Positions 32,450 to 41,042 of a stretch of DNA of 48,155 nt are shown one piece after another. Below the pieces are notes generated by a model. The model ran no database searches, was not told the origin of the DNA, and saw nothing but the letters and a program-made list of their open reading frames with translations. The translations under genes and the position numbers were made by a program. Origin of the DNA: Oscillospiraceae bacterium (GTDB taxonomy: Bacteria; Bacillota; Clostridia; Oscillospirales; JAAYXM01); assembly GCA_017409405.1 (NCBI GenBank), contig JAFQSU010000071.1:1-48155 (forward strand), in the 5' to 3' direction. Each line of letters begins with the position of its first letter. The stretch's first letter is position 1.

Positions 32450-34672
32450 TTAGAAGAGTGATATCTGTTCGTCAAGCCGCTCATCATCGGTAAGTCTTGC
32501 ACCGGCCGCAGGCAGACTGCGAACTCTGTAACGCGACTCATCCTTAATACTTGAACCTTCTGCACGGCATGCAAATTTCACTTTATATTTAGGCTTGAGT
32601 TTCATAACAGCTACGCCCTGCGTACTGCGCGATGTCTTGGGTGTGAGCAAGGCTGTATGGAAGATAAGTGCGCGGTTTTCGGTTGAGTACATGACAAACT
32701 GCTCATCCTCATCAATCTTAAATGCCGCGACAAGCGGGCTCTTATCGGAGTATGCACCCGTCAGGCGCTTTCTGTTTGTCTTGGTCTCATATGATGCAAG
32801 CTCTACCCTTGCAACCTTACCGTTTTCAAAGATAAATACAATATTTCCTTTATAATCAGAGGGGTTGCACATGAATATGACCTGCTCACCCTCGTCAAAA
32901 CCAAGCTTTGACGGCAGATAGTCGCCGAGAACGCTTGCCTTTGTGTCGTTAAAGTCCGAGACGCGCACCTTGTATACCTGACACTTATCGGTAAAGAAGA
33001 GAAGCTCACCTCGGTTTGTCATTTCAAATGTTTCACGGAGGCCGTCATTCTCCTTATACTTCTGCTCACCGCCCATGCGGAGAGACAGCGGAGTTATCTT
33101 TTTGAAATATCCCTCGCGTGAAAGGAATACATGAACAGGATAGTCCTCTACAGACTCTTCTTCGTTGTATTCTTCAATCTCATTTCCGTATACAATCTGC
33201 GTTTTTCTCGGCGCATCATACTTTCTGATAATCTCTTCGAGACCTTTTATTATAACATTTTTGATTCTCGTCTTGCTTGCGAGAATATCTTCAAGGTCTT
33301 CTATTTCACGATTGAGTTCTTCAGTTTCTGCAACACGCTTGATGATATATTCTTTATTGATGTTGCGAAGCTTTATCTCTGCAACAAACTCCGCCTGAAT
33401 CTCATCAATGCCGAAGCCTATCATAAGATTCGGTACAACCTCGCTCTCCTCCTCCGTTTCACGGATTATGGCGATGGCGCGGTCGATATCAAGAAGTATT
33501 TTCTTAAGTCCCTTTAACTTGTGCAGCTTGTCCTTTTTGCGCTTGAGCTCTGCAAAGATTCTTCGCTTTACACACTCGGTTCTCCATGCAGTCCATTCAT
33601 TGAGAAGCTCGCGGACACCTAAAACCATCGGGTTTCCTGCGATAAGAACATTGAAGTTGCAGGCATACGAGTCCATAAGGGGTGTGAGCTTAAAGAGCTT
33701 CTGCATGAGCTTATCCGGGTCTGTTCCGCGTTTGAGCTCAATTGCAAGCTTTAAGCCTTCCTTATCAGACTCATCACGGACATCTGAGACCTCACGGAGC
33801 TTTCCTGCTTTTGCAAGGTCTACGATTTTATCTCTTATAGCCTCTACAGTTGTTGTGTACGGTATCTCAAACACCTCAATGAGATTGTTTGACTTATCGT
33901 ATTTCCAACGTGCGCGAAGCTTGAAGGAGCCGCGTCCGGTGCGGTATATGTTTTCTATTTCTTCTTTTTCGTATACAAGCTCGGCACCTGTCGGAAAATC
34001 AGGTGCGAGAAGTGTGGATTCAATATCGTGCTCAGGGTTTCTGATAAGCTCAATAGTAGTGCGACAGACCTCAGCGAGATTAAAGCCGCAGATGTTTGAA
34101 GCCATACCGACGGCTATACCAGTGTTTGCCGAGACAAGGATGTTCGGAAACTCTGTCGGCAAAAGCGTCGGTTCTTCCAAAGTATTGTCATAGTTTGGCA
34201 CAAAGTCGACCGTATCGCGTATGTCACGGAAAAGCTCTGCGCATATAGGCGCAAGCTTTACCTCTGTATATCGGGATGCGGCGTATGCAGTATCTCTTGA
34301 ATACACCTTACCGAAGTTTCCTTTTGAGTCTACAAACGGGAAGTTGAGTGCCTCGTTACCTCTCGCCAGACGGACCATCGTTTCGTATATTGCGGCATCG
34401 CCGTGGGGGTTGAGCTTCATTGTCTGTCCCACAACGTTTGCAGACTTTGTTCTCGCACCTGTGAGAAGCCCCATTGTGTACATCGTGTAGAGAAGCTTTC
34501 TGTGCGAAGGCTTGAAGCCGTCTATCTCGGGAATCGCACGGGAAATGATGACCGACATAGCATAGGGCATATAGTTTTTTTCAAGCGTTTCGGTAATCTG
34601 CTGTTCTACAACCTCAGCACTGAGACCGAATACCTTACGTTCTTTTTCTTCTGTTTTTTTCTTTCTTGCCAC
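32450..34672 (-). CDS. parC: Type II topoisomerase subunit A (ParC-like)
   Basis: The 740-residue breakage-reunion subunit has catalytic Tyr135 in AASRYTEVKL and the winged-helix block around KPSHRKLLYTMY. The C-terminal part is a degenerate beta-propeller without the GyrA box (QRRGGKG), which argues for topoisomerase IV or another decatenase rather than gyrase. The quinolone-determining positions read HGDAAIYE: Ala93 and Glu97 stand where gyrase has Ser83 and Asp87 (E. coli numbers). It lies 15 bases downstream of parE. The sequence is unlike the usual ParC and belongs to a divergent clostridial group; gyrA and gyrB are expected elsewhere. Confidence 0.85.
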   Translation of the reverse strand: MARKKKTEEKERKVFGLSAEVVEQQITETLEKNYMPYAMSVIISRAIPEIDGFKPSHRKLLYTMYTMGLLTGARTKSANVVGQTMKLNPHGDAAIYETMVRLARGNEALNFPFVDSKGNFGKVYSRDTAYAASRYTEVKLAPICAELFRDIRDTVDFVPNYDNTLEEPTLLPTEFPNILVSANTGIAVGMASNICGFNLAEVCRTTIELIRNPEHDIESTLLAPDFPTGAELVYEKEEIENIYRTGRGSFKLRARWKYDKSNNLIEVFEIPYTTTVEAIRDKIVDLAKAGKLREVSDVRDESDKEGLKLAIELKRGTDPDKLMQKLFKLTPLMDSYACNFNVLIAGNPMVLGVRELLNEWTAWRTECVKRRIFAELKRKKDKLHKLKGLKKILLDIDRAIAIIRETEEESEVVPNLMIGFGIDEIQAEFVAEIKLRNINKEYIIKRVAETEELNREIEDLEDILASKTRIKNVIIKGLEEIIRKYDAPRKTQIVYGNEIEEYNEEESVEDYPVHVFLSREGYFKKITPLSLRMGGEQKYKENDGLRETFEMTNRGELLFFTDKCQVYKVRVSDFNDTKASVLGDYLPSKLGFDEGEQVIFMCNPSDYKGNIVFIFENGKVARVELASYETKTNRKRLTGAYSDKSPLVAAFKIDEDEQFVMYSTENRALIFHTALLTPKTSRSTQGVAVMKLKPKYKVKFACRAEGSSIKDESRYRVRSLPAAGARLTDDERLDEQISLF

Positions 34673-34687
34673 AAGTCTACCCTCCCC

Positions 34688-36682
34688 TTAGGACACATCG
34701 GCTTCGTCGAGATATTTCCAACCGTTTTCTGCAATAAACGTCTTTCTGTCTGCAAGGTTATCGCCGAGAAGAAGGTCAAACATCTCAGCAATCGCAGCTT
34801 CTGCCATATCGGGAACTACCTTGATAAGGCGGCGAGATTCCGGATTCATCGTGGTCTCCCACATCATATCCGGCTCGTTTTCACCGAGACCCTTGCTGCG
34901 CTGGATTGTATATTTGGCTTTCCCTATTTTTTCGATTATCTCGTTCTTCTCCGTATCGGAATATGCAAAATATGTGTCGTTGCCACTGTTTATTTCATAA
35001 AGCGGCGACTCTGCTATATACACATACCCTTCCTTGATAAGCGTCGGCATAAGCCGGTATATCATAGTAAGAATGAGAGTTCTTATCTGGAAACCGTCAA
35101 CGTCGGCATCAGTACAGATTATAACACGCTTCCAGCGAAGACCGGCGAGGTCAAACGAGGAAAGCTCCTTGTTCTTTTTGCTCTGTACCTCAACGCCGCA
35201 ACCGAGAATTTTTATAAGGTCAACGATGATATCGCTGTTAAAGATTTTGCCAAAATCTGCCTTTAAGCAGTTGAGAATTTTACCGCGGACCGGCATAATC
35301 GCCTGAAACTCAGCGCTTCTCCCCTGCTTACATGCACCTGCCGCAGAATCACCCTCAACGATATAAAGCTCACGGCGTTCTCTGTCCTTCGTTCTGCAGT
35401 CGATAAACTTCTGAATGCGGTTTGTCATATCAAGATTGCCCGTAAGCTTTTTCTTGATATTAAGGCGTTCTTTTTCCGCACTTTCACGGCTTCGTTTATT
35501 GATGAGAACCTGGTCGCAGATGCGCATGGCTTCATCTTTGTTCTCTATGAAGTATATTTCGAGCTGTTCACGCAGAAACTCGGTCATAGCCTCCTGAATG
35601 AACTTGTTCGTAACAGCTTTTTTGGTCTGGTTTTCATAAGAAACTATTGTTGAAAAGTTGTTTGAAACAAGAAGCAGGCTGTCAAAAATATCGACAACGC
35701 TTATTTTGCTTTCATTTTTCTGATATTTATTATTCTGCTTCGCAAAGCTGTCTATTGCATAAACGAAAGCGTTTCTGACTGCTTTATCGGGAGCACCGCC
35801 GTATTCAAGCCACGAGGAATTGTGATAATACTCTATCCTCGGTGCAGTGTTCGTAAAGCAGAATGCCGCAGAAATTTTTACCTTATATTCCGGCTTGTCA
35901 TCACGGTCACGACCCTTTCGCTCACATGAAATAAACCTCGGCTTTGTAATCGGAGGAGTCTCACCTGCAAGCTCTTCAACATAGTCGGATATTCCGTTTT
36001 CGTACTTGAACTCGGTGGTTTCAAAGCTTCCGCCACGCTGCTGACGGAACTTAAAGTTTATGCCTGCGTTTACAACCGCCTGACGTTTTAGGACATCGAC
36101 AAAATATTCTGCAGGGATGTTAATATCCGTAAACACCTCTATATCAGGCTTCCACTTTATGCGTGAGCCTGTTTTTTTTCTGTCGGCAGGCTCAGTTTTA
36201 AGTCCACCTATATTTTCACCCTTTTCAAAGTGGAGTGAGTATTTGTTATTGTCGCGCCATACGGTGACATCCATATACTCAGCACTGTACTGTGTAGCAC
36301 AGGCACCGAGACCGTTAAGACCGAGAGAGTACTCATAGTTTGAACCCTCGTTGTTCTTATACTTACCGCCGGCATAAAGCTCACAGAAAACAAGCTCCCA
36401 GTTGTAGCGACCCTCTGCCGCATTATAATCAACAGGACAGCCTCGTCCGAAGTCTTCAACCTCTATTGAATGGTCCTCATACAAGGTGACGATGATGGTA
36501 TCGCCATGACCTTCTCTCGCCTCATCTATCGAGTTTGAAACAATTTCAAATGCAGAATGCTGACAGCCGTCAAGCCCGTCCGAGCCGAAGATGACAGACG
36601 GACGCTTTCGGACACGGTCTGCCCCCTTGAGGGACGATATACTTTCGTTGTCGTATTCTTTTCTTATATCTTTAGTGCTCAA
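34688..36682 (-). CDS. parE: Type II topoisomerase subunit B (ParE-like)
   Basis: The 664-residue ATPase subunit has GHKL motifs EIVSNSIDEA (N box), DFGRGCPVD and GLNGLGACATQYSA, and the transducer Lys in QRSKGLGE near the end. The Toprim domain has EGDSAAG and TDADVDGFQI, with the catalytic acidic residues intact. The segment MPVRGKILN replaces the common PLRGKILN. It is about the length of ParE and lacks the large E. coli-type GyrB insertion. It pairs with the downstream parC gene, and a clear promoter lies upstream. Confidence 0.88.
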   Translation of the reverse strand: MSTKDIRKEYDNESISSLKGADRVRKRPSVIFGSDGLDGCQHSAFEIVSNSIDEAREGHGDTIIVTLYEDHSIEVEDFGRGCPVDYNAAEGRYNWELVFCELYAGGKYKNNEGSNYEYSLGLNGLGACATQYSAEYMDVTVWRDNNKYSLHFEKGENIGGLKTEPADRKKTGSRIKWKPDIEVFTDINIPAEYFVDVLKRQAVVNAGINFKFRQQRGGSFETTEFKYENGISDYVEELAGETPPITKPRFISCERKGRDRDDKPEYKVKISAAFCFTNTAPRIEYYHNSSWLEYGGAPDKAVRNAFVYAIDSFAKQNNKYQKNESKISVVDIFDSLLLVSNNFSTIVSYENQTKKAVTNKFIQEAMTEFLREQLEIYFIENKDEAMRICDQVLINKRSRESAEKERLNIKKKLTGNLDMTNRIQKFIDCRTKDRERRELYIVEGDSAAGACKQGRSAEFQAIMPVRGKILNCLKADFGKIFNSDIIVDLIKILGCGVEVQSKKNKELSSFDLAGLRWKRVIICTDADVDGFQIRTLILTMIYRLMPTLIKEGYVYIAESPLYEINSGNDTYFAYSDTEKNEIIEKIGKAKYTIQRSKGLGENEPDMMWETTMNPESRRLIKVVPDMAEAAIAEMFDLLLGDNLADRKTFIAENGWKYLDEADVS

Positions 36683-36742
36683 TGTAAAACCCCCATGCGA
36701 GCAAATGCCCGCCCAGAATTATCTACGATTAAATATAAAAGT

Positions 36743-36772
36743 ATTTTACCATATTTTGATATATGATGTCAA
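36743..36772 (-). promoter_or_regulatory. Sigma-A promoter of parE-parC
   Basis: The minus strand has a consensus -35 TTGACA (36772-36767), an 18-base spacer and -10 TAAAAT (36748-36743), about 60 bases before parE. No other promoter was seen before the GTPase-nuclease gene, which may therefore be cotranscribed with the topoisomerase. Confidence 0.75.
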
Positions 36773-36921
36773 CTTTTCCACAAGATACACTTTTATTTGC
36801 TTTTTCGGAGATTTTTGGTATGCAATCCGGAATAATTGTCCAAAATAAAAATATATATAGAGTGTGAGAAATTTTGTACAAGATATTCAACGCGATGTAA
36901 AAAAACAAGGAGGTTATCAGT

Positions 36922-37221
36922 ATGGACAAGTCAATAAGAAAAGAAAGTATTCTTTTTGATAAACTGCGCACCCGGATATCCCCGATTTTTCAAAAGAAAA
37001 AAGAGGATACAGTATCCGCCGAGAAAAAACAGCTTCTTTCGGAAATCGAAGCTGCACTTTCTGATTTACGTTATGCCCGAAGCTGCTTTGCAGATGCGCG
37101 TGACCCCGAAATAATAGAAGCATGTATATTTGAGATAAAATCAGCAGAAGCAAGATACAGCTACCTGCTGAGGAAAGCCAAGCTTATGGCGGCATACGAC
37201 AAAAAAATGTCTGTATCATAA
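36922..37221 (+). CDS. DUF2508 family protein (YaaL-like)
   Basis: The 99-residue helical protein has a basic N-terminus and a core (about 35-90) with LLSEIEAALSDLRYARSCF and EARYSYLLRKAKLMAAY, the DUF2508 pattern. In B. subtilis yaaL lies beside bofA; its function is unknown. Here it stands alone with an AGGAGG site and its own terminator. The 5' gap (36773-36921) is AT-rich and shows no clean promoter. Confidence 0.75.
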   Translation: MDKSIRKESILFDKLRTRISPIFQKKKEDTVSAEKKQLLSEIEAALSDLRYARSCFADARDPEIIEACIFEIKSAEARYSYLLRKAKLMAAYDKKMSVS

Positions 37222-37258
37222 AAGAAGGTGGGCTATTGCCCACCTTCTTTTATGATAC
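37213..37258. terminator. Bidirectional terminator, perfect 21-bp palindrome
   Basis: GTATCATAAAAGAAGGTGGGC and its exact complement flank a TATT loop, with A/T runs inside the arms. It overlaps the stop of the DUF2508 gene and also ends the convergent mini-gene at 37266. Confidence 0.85.
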
Positions 37259-37265
37259 TCACTTA

Positions 37266-37391
37266 TTAGCAGCCGCAGCCGTTGTTGCCACAGCCGAAGT
37301 TGTTGCCGCAAAGAGCCCATACTACTACGATAGCAGCAATGATGATGATCCATGAGCAGTTTGTGTTTCCACAGTTGTCGTTACATAACAT
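37266..37391 (-). CDS. 41-residue Cys/Gly/Asn-rich membrane mini-protein
   Basis: This short frame runs from ATG 37391 to TAA 37268-37266, with a perfect AGGAGG nine bases before the start. The N-terminus MLCNDNCGNTNCSW is followed by one hydrophobic helix (residues 14-28) and a tail CGNNFGCGNNGCGC. Seven Cys occur in 41 residues, spaced by Gly and Asn. Similar tiny cysteine-rich proteins occur in Clostridia and are often annotated as high-cysteine or YjcZ-like; function is unknown and a spore-coat or envelope role is a guess. Confidence 0.7.
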   Translation of the reverse strand: MLCNDNCGNTNCSWIIIIAAIVVVWALCGNNFGCGNNGCGC

Positions 37392-37473
37392 AAGGTGTTA
37401 CCTCCTAAAAGTTTTTTCATTACATTCTATTCCCTGTAAAAAAAATGGTTCCAAAAAAATTTCAAAATAACTA

Positions 37474-37502
37474 TTTACATTTTTTGGAAATTATGTTATT
37501 AT
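37474..37502 (+). promoter_or_regulatory. Sigma-A promoter ahead of a short leader or sRNA
   Basis: It has -35 TTTACA (37474-37479), a 17-base spacer and -10 TATTAT (37497-37502). It lies 180 bases before the next start codon at 37678, with a terminator-like hairpin in between. Confidence 0.6.
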
Positions 37503-37508
37503 ATAGTT

Positions 37509-37610
37509 GATGAGCGACAGTAGGTCAAATGCGACACGCTGTCCATTCATATCTTTATCCCCACAACCCACTTCACTGGCACCTGATGCGTAATGCGCGT
37601 CGGGTGCTCT
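37509..37610 (+). ncRNA. Candidate ~100-nt transcript ending in an intrinsic terminator
   Basis: From the predicted start near 37509, a small hairpin is possible (GACAG...CTGTC, about 37517-37544). A 12-bp stem at 37579-37607 follows (GCACCTGATGCG with two G-U pairs, five-base loop), then TCTTTCTATTTG. There is no reading frame with a ribosome binding site. It may be a free-standing small RNA or an attenuated leader of the genes at 37678. I do not recognise the class. Confidence 0.4.
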
Positions 37611-37618
37611 TTCTATTT

Positions 37619-37648
37619 GTATCAAATATGAAATTCCGGGCAATAATA
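37619..37648 (+). promoter_or_regulatory. Possible forespore (sigma-F/G) promoter
   Basis: GTATC and GGCAATAATA are 15 bases apart. This fits the sigma-F pattern GYATA-N15-GGnnAnAnTA, with one mismatch in the -35. It lies 30 bases before the BofC-like/SpoVAF pair, which is expected to be made in the forespore. Short AT-rich patterns match by chance, so confidence is low. Confidence 0.35.
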
Positions 37649-37677
37649 CATATATATACAAAACAGGAAGTGATGAA

Positions 37678-38040
37678 GTGAATTACGCAAAACGAATTAC
37701 CGTTTCTGCATGTGCGCTGTTCATAATGCTCGGATTTATTGCAGGCGGAGTCTCAAAGCTCTGGGACTTTGAGAGTGCCGCGGAACAAAAAAAAGCAGAA
37801 AACACAGCCGCCATAGTCGAGCTCCCTACTCCCGAGGTCATACCCGATACCAAATATGTACTGAAAATTGAGGACGGTATAGTTGTTGTTTTCAACGAAG
37901 CGGATATGACAAGGCCTATAATTGTAACAGACATATACGCAAGCACTCTGCGCCACTTTGACCGAGAACAGCTTACAGGCGGTGTTATTGCAACCGGAGA
38001 TTTTGAGCTTCAGAGCATGTTGGAGGATTATTCAAGCTGA
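37678..38040 (+). CDS. Membrane-anchored protein with BofC-C-like domain
   Basis: The 120-residue protein starts at GTG 37678, after GGAAGTGATGAA. A hydrophobic N-terminal helix (about 8-27) acts as signal or anchor. The C-terminal part (about 58-118) runs YVLKIEDGIVVVFNEAD to LQSMLEDYSS, the layout of the BofC C-terminal domain. BofC in B. subtilis restrains the SpoIVB signalling protease in the intermembrane space of the sporangium. The full BofC N-terminal domain is absent, so the role may differ. Its stop overlaps the spoVAF ATG (TGATG), indicating translational coupling. Confidence 0.6.
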   Translation: MNYAKRITVSACALFIMLGFIAGGVSKLWDFESAAEQKKAENTAAIVELPTPEVIPDTKYVLKIEDGIVVVFNEADMTRPIIVTDIYASTLRHFDREQLTGGVIATGDFELQSMLEDYSS

Positions 38041-39446
38041 TGAGCAGAAAACTATCTGATAACATCCGTGAAAATTCAGAAATCTTTACAAACAAGCTCA
38101 GGCTCGGAAAAAGCTTTGACATTGTCAAGCGCGACATTTGTATATGCAAAAGAAATGCATTCATGCTATTTGTGGACGGATTTATGAAAGATGAAATTTC
38201 AGAAAAGCTCATGGAGTTTTTCTTTAATGTGGATGACCCTGCCTTACTTTCGGATGCCGACACCTTTGCTTCAAGCTGTGTCCCGTATGTCGAGGTGACA
38301 ACGGAAAACGACGTTGACAAGTTGACGACTCAGATGTTATCGGGAGCTCTTATACTCTACATCGACGGGTTTGAAAAATGTATCGCGATAGATCTTCGCA
38401 CATATCCTCAACGCGAAATCTCCGAGCCTGACCGTGATAAGGTTTTTCGCGGTTCACATGACGGATTTGTAGAGATTCTCATTTTCAACACTGCCCTACT
38501 TCGTCGCAGAATACGTGACCCGAAGCTTACCGTTCAGTATCATCAGGTGGGAACTCGCTCTAAGACCGACATTGCCGTAGTATTTATGGACGGAAAGGCG
38601 GATAATAAGCTTGTCGAAAAAATCACTGATAAAATAAACTCAGCTACAATAGAAGCACTTACGATGAATCAGGAAAGTCTTGCTGAAGTCCTGGCTCCCC
38701 GCCGCTGGTATAATCCGTTTCCGAAATTCAAATATTCTGAACGTCCCGATACCGCTGCAGCTCAGATTCTTGAGGGCGATATTATAATTCTTGTAGATAA
38801 TGCCCCAAGTGCGATGATTATTCCGGCAACAGTTTTTGATATTATGGAGGAGGCTAATGACTACTATTTACCTCCCGTCACCGGCACATATCTGCGGCTT
38901 ACGCGTTTTCTCGTAACCTTTCTCACAACCTTCCTGACTCCGACCTGGGTACTTCTTCTGAAAAATCCGGGATGGATACCCGAATGGCTTGGATTTATAA
39001 CAGTAGATGATCCTGTAAATATCCCGATATTCTTGCAGTTGCTCATTCTTGAAATAGCGATAGACGGACTGAAGCTTGCCTCGCTCAATACTCCGAGCAT
39101 GCTCACGACCTCGCTTTCTATGGTGGGTGCGATAATAGTTGGTGATTTTGCAGTTGAAGCCGGATGGTTTTCTGCTCAGTCGCTTTTGTATATGGCGCTC
39201 GTTGCTACCGCAAACTATGCGCAGCCCGGCTTTGAGCTCGGCTATGCGCTCAAATTTATGCGCATGATACTCCTCATTCTTGTAGGGTTGTTTAGCTTTA
39301 CAGGCTTTATATTAGGACTGGCGTTCATATTTATTACTTTAATATGTAACAAAACAATGTCGGGACACTGTTATCTGTATCCTCTCATTCCGTTTAATCT
39401 GAAGGATTTTAAAACAAAAGTACTGCGCATGCGAATAAACAGTTGA
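38040..39446 (+). CDS. spoVAF: GerA-family spore protein, SpoVAF-like
   Basis: The 468-residue protein belongs to the GerA A-subunit family. The N-terminal soluble part (about 1-265) contains KRDICICKRNAFMLFVDGF and ends in RRWYNPFPKFKYSERPDTAAA. The membrane part (about 275-440) has PPVTGTYLRLTRF and LNTPSMLTTSLSMVGAI, typical of the family. SpoVAF sits in the inner spore membrane and assists germination and dipicolinic-acid release with SpoVA. Length and lack of gerB/gerC neighbours favour SpoVAF over a nutrient-receptor A subunit, but no spoVA genes are in the window. Confidence 0.8.
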   Translation: MSRKLSDNIRENSEIFTNKLRLGKSFDIVKRDICICKRNAFMLFVDGFMKDEISEKLMEFFFNVDDPALLSDADTFASSCVPYVEVTTENDVDKLTTQMLSGALILYIDGFEKCIAIDLRTYPQREISEPDRDKVFRGSHDGFVEILIFNTALLRRRIRDPKLTVQYHQVGTRSKTDIAVVFMDGKADNKLVEKITDKINSATIEALTMNQESLAEVLAPRRWYNPFPKFKYSERPDTAAAQILEGDIIILVDNAPSAMIIPATVFDIMEEANDYYLPPVTGTYLRLTRFLVTFLTTFLTPTWVLLLKNPGWIPEWLGFITVDDPVNIPIFLQLLILEIAIDGLKLASLNTPSMLTTSLSMVGAIIVGDFAVEAGWFSAQSLLYMALVATANYAQPGFELGYALKFMRMILLILVGLFSFTGFILGLAFIFITLICNKTMSGHCYLYPLIPFNLKDFKTKVLRMRINS

Positions 39447-39534
39447 ATAAGTCTACGAATTGTACTTGGTGTATGTGACATCGTTCTTTTTCTCTGCATA
39501 CGCTGTAATAAAGTATAATTCGGAGGTTTTTCAT

Positions 39535-40596
39535 ATGCTATCATCATTCTTTTTGGGTGCAAACTCGGGACACGGCTTTCACTCATTATACAAAGAGCTT
39601 ATTGACTTGAAAAAAGCAAAGGCTGTATATATTCTGAAGGGTGGACCCGGAAGCGGAAAATCATCACTTATGAAAAAGGTTGCAAAAAAGGCAGAAAGCC
39701 TCGGATATGCCGTAGAGAGAATATATTGCTCCTCTGACCCGGATTCTCTCGACGGAATAATCATCCCGACTCTCTCAAAAGCAATAGTGGACGGCACGGC
39801 ACCTCACGTTGTGGAGCCGGTATATCCCATCGCGGTAGAACGCTATGTTAATCTCGGTCAGTTTGCAGATTGTGAAAAAATTTCGGAAAAGAAGGATGAG
39901 ATTATAAAAATCAAAGAAAAATATTCCGGTTATTTTCAACATGTATACAGACTTACTGCCTGTGCCGAACATATAGACAACGAGCTTTTTGATATTGCGC
40001 TTGGCGGCATTTCTGTAGAAAAGCTGCATGCAAAGGCGAAAGGGATTATATCACGTGAGATTTCGGGGAAAGGAATTTGCAAAAACACCCGTCACCGCTT
40101 TGCTTCTGCTATTTCTCCCAAGGGATACGTGCATCTGCCATACGACTCTGCACATAAATATTCGCACATTTATGTAATTGAAGATTCCTTCGGGCTTGGA
40201 CATTTTATTTTTACGAAAATAATTGAAGCCTGTGAAAAAAGCCAATTTGAGTGTACGGTCTGCCATAATCCTCTGAAGCCCGAGCGGATTGAGCATTTGA
40301 TTATACCGAAGCTGTCGCTTGCATTTATTACATCAACAAAAGAAAATCCGTTTACCGCCTCGTATTACCGCAAAATACGGCTTGACAACATGATTGATAA
40401 GGAAGTCATACAGAAAAACAAACAGCGGATTACTCTGCTCAGAAAGACGCGTAACTCACTTATTGACGATGCTTGTGACATTCTCCGTGAGGCAAAGCTC
40501 ACTCATGACCGGCTTGAAGACATCTACAACCCTTACATTGATTTTGATACGTTATATAAATATGCAGATGAGTTAGCAGATGAGATTCTGCAATAA
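39535..40596 (+). CDS. P-loop ATPase of the PRK06851 type
   Basis: The 353-residue protein starts at ATG 39535 after TTCGGAGG; the in-frame start at 39460 is rejected. It has the Walker A motif GGPGSGKSS near residue 35, followed by SLMKKVAKKA. The family is a tandem of two P-loop halves. Here the second half, near residue 215, has VIEDSFGLGHFIF in place of a working P-loop, so only the first is likely to bind ATP. Function is unknown; members occur mainly in spore-forming Firmicutes. It follows spoVAF by 88 bases and is followed by a terminator. Confidence 0.7.
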   Translation: MLSSFFLGANSGHGFHSLYKELIDLKKAKAVYILKGGPGSGKSSLMKKVAKKAESLGYAVERIYCSSDPDSLDGIIIPTLSKAIVDGTAPHVVEPVYPIAVERYVNLGQFADCEKISEKKDEIIKIKEKYSGYFQHVYRLTACAEHIDNELFDIALGGISVEKLHAKAKGIISREISGKGICKNTRHRFASAISPKGYVHLPYDSAHKYSHIYVIEDSFGLGHFIFTKIIEACEKSQFECTVCHNPLKPERIEHLIIPKLSLAFITSTKENPFTASYYRKIRLDNMIDKEVIQKNKQRITLLRKTRNSLIDDACDILREAKLTHDRLEDIYNPYIDFDTLYKYADELADEILQ

Positions 40597-40600
40597 AAAG

Positions 40601-40645
40601 AAAAGGATTACTTCAGAGGCTTGAAACTCTGAGGTAATCCTTTTT
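40601..40645. terminator. Bidirectional terminator, ATPase gene / rplQ
   Basis: A stem of about 17 bp (AAAGGATTACTTCAGAG with CTCTGAGGTAATCCTTT, one G-U pair) and an eight-base loop are followed by T runs on both sides. It ends the spc/alpha ribosomal operon on the minus strand. Confidence 0.85.
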
Positions 40646-40656
40646 AGGTCAATATT

Positions 40657-40998
40657 TTAGACCAACTCGATTATTGCCATTTCAGCACAGTCGCCACGAC
40701 GCGGACCGAGCTTTGTGATACGGCAGTAACCACCGTTGCGTTCTGCATACTTCGGCGAAATCTCGTCGAAGAGCTTCTTAACGACATCTTCCTTTGTGAT
40801 GAAAGCAAGTGCCTGACGCTTGTTGTGCAATGTGTTTGTCTTTCCGAGAGTAATCATCTTCTCGGTAAGAGGACGAACTTCCTTAGCACGCATGAGCGTT
40901 GTTTCAATTTTTCCGTTTTCAAGCAAATACGTAACCATTGCGCGAAGCATTGCCATACGGGCATCAGTGGTACGTCCGAGCTTACGTGTTCCGGGCAT
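40657..40998 (-). CDS. rplQ: 50S ribosomal protein L17
   Basis: L17 lies near the exit of the large-subunit tunnel. The 113 residues start [17 protein letters not shown], the family N-terminus. It is the last gene of the alpha operon. In many Firmicutes the energy-coupling-factor genes ecfA/ecfT and truA follow; here a terminator and converging sporulation-type genes follow instead. Confidence 0.97.
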   Translation of the reverse strand: MPGTRKLGRTTDARMAMLRAMVTYLLENGKIETTLMRAKEVRPLTEKMITLGKTNTLHNKRQALAFITKEDVVKKLFDEISPKYAERNGGYCRITKLGPRRGDCAEMAIIELV

Positions 40999-41042
40999 TG
41001 TTATACCTCCTTTTATAATGGCTCGTGCCGCAAGCGGGAGAG

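Noticed and set aside
33408-34193. 261-codon plus-strand frame inside parC
   Set aside because: It is Ser-rich low-complexity translation of the opposite strand of a conserved gene; a shadow.
36773-36921. Promoter for the DUF2508 gene
   Set aside because: TTGTCC with a TATAGA box has 14-base spacing; nothing better was seen in this AT-rich stretch.
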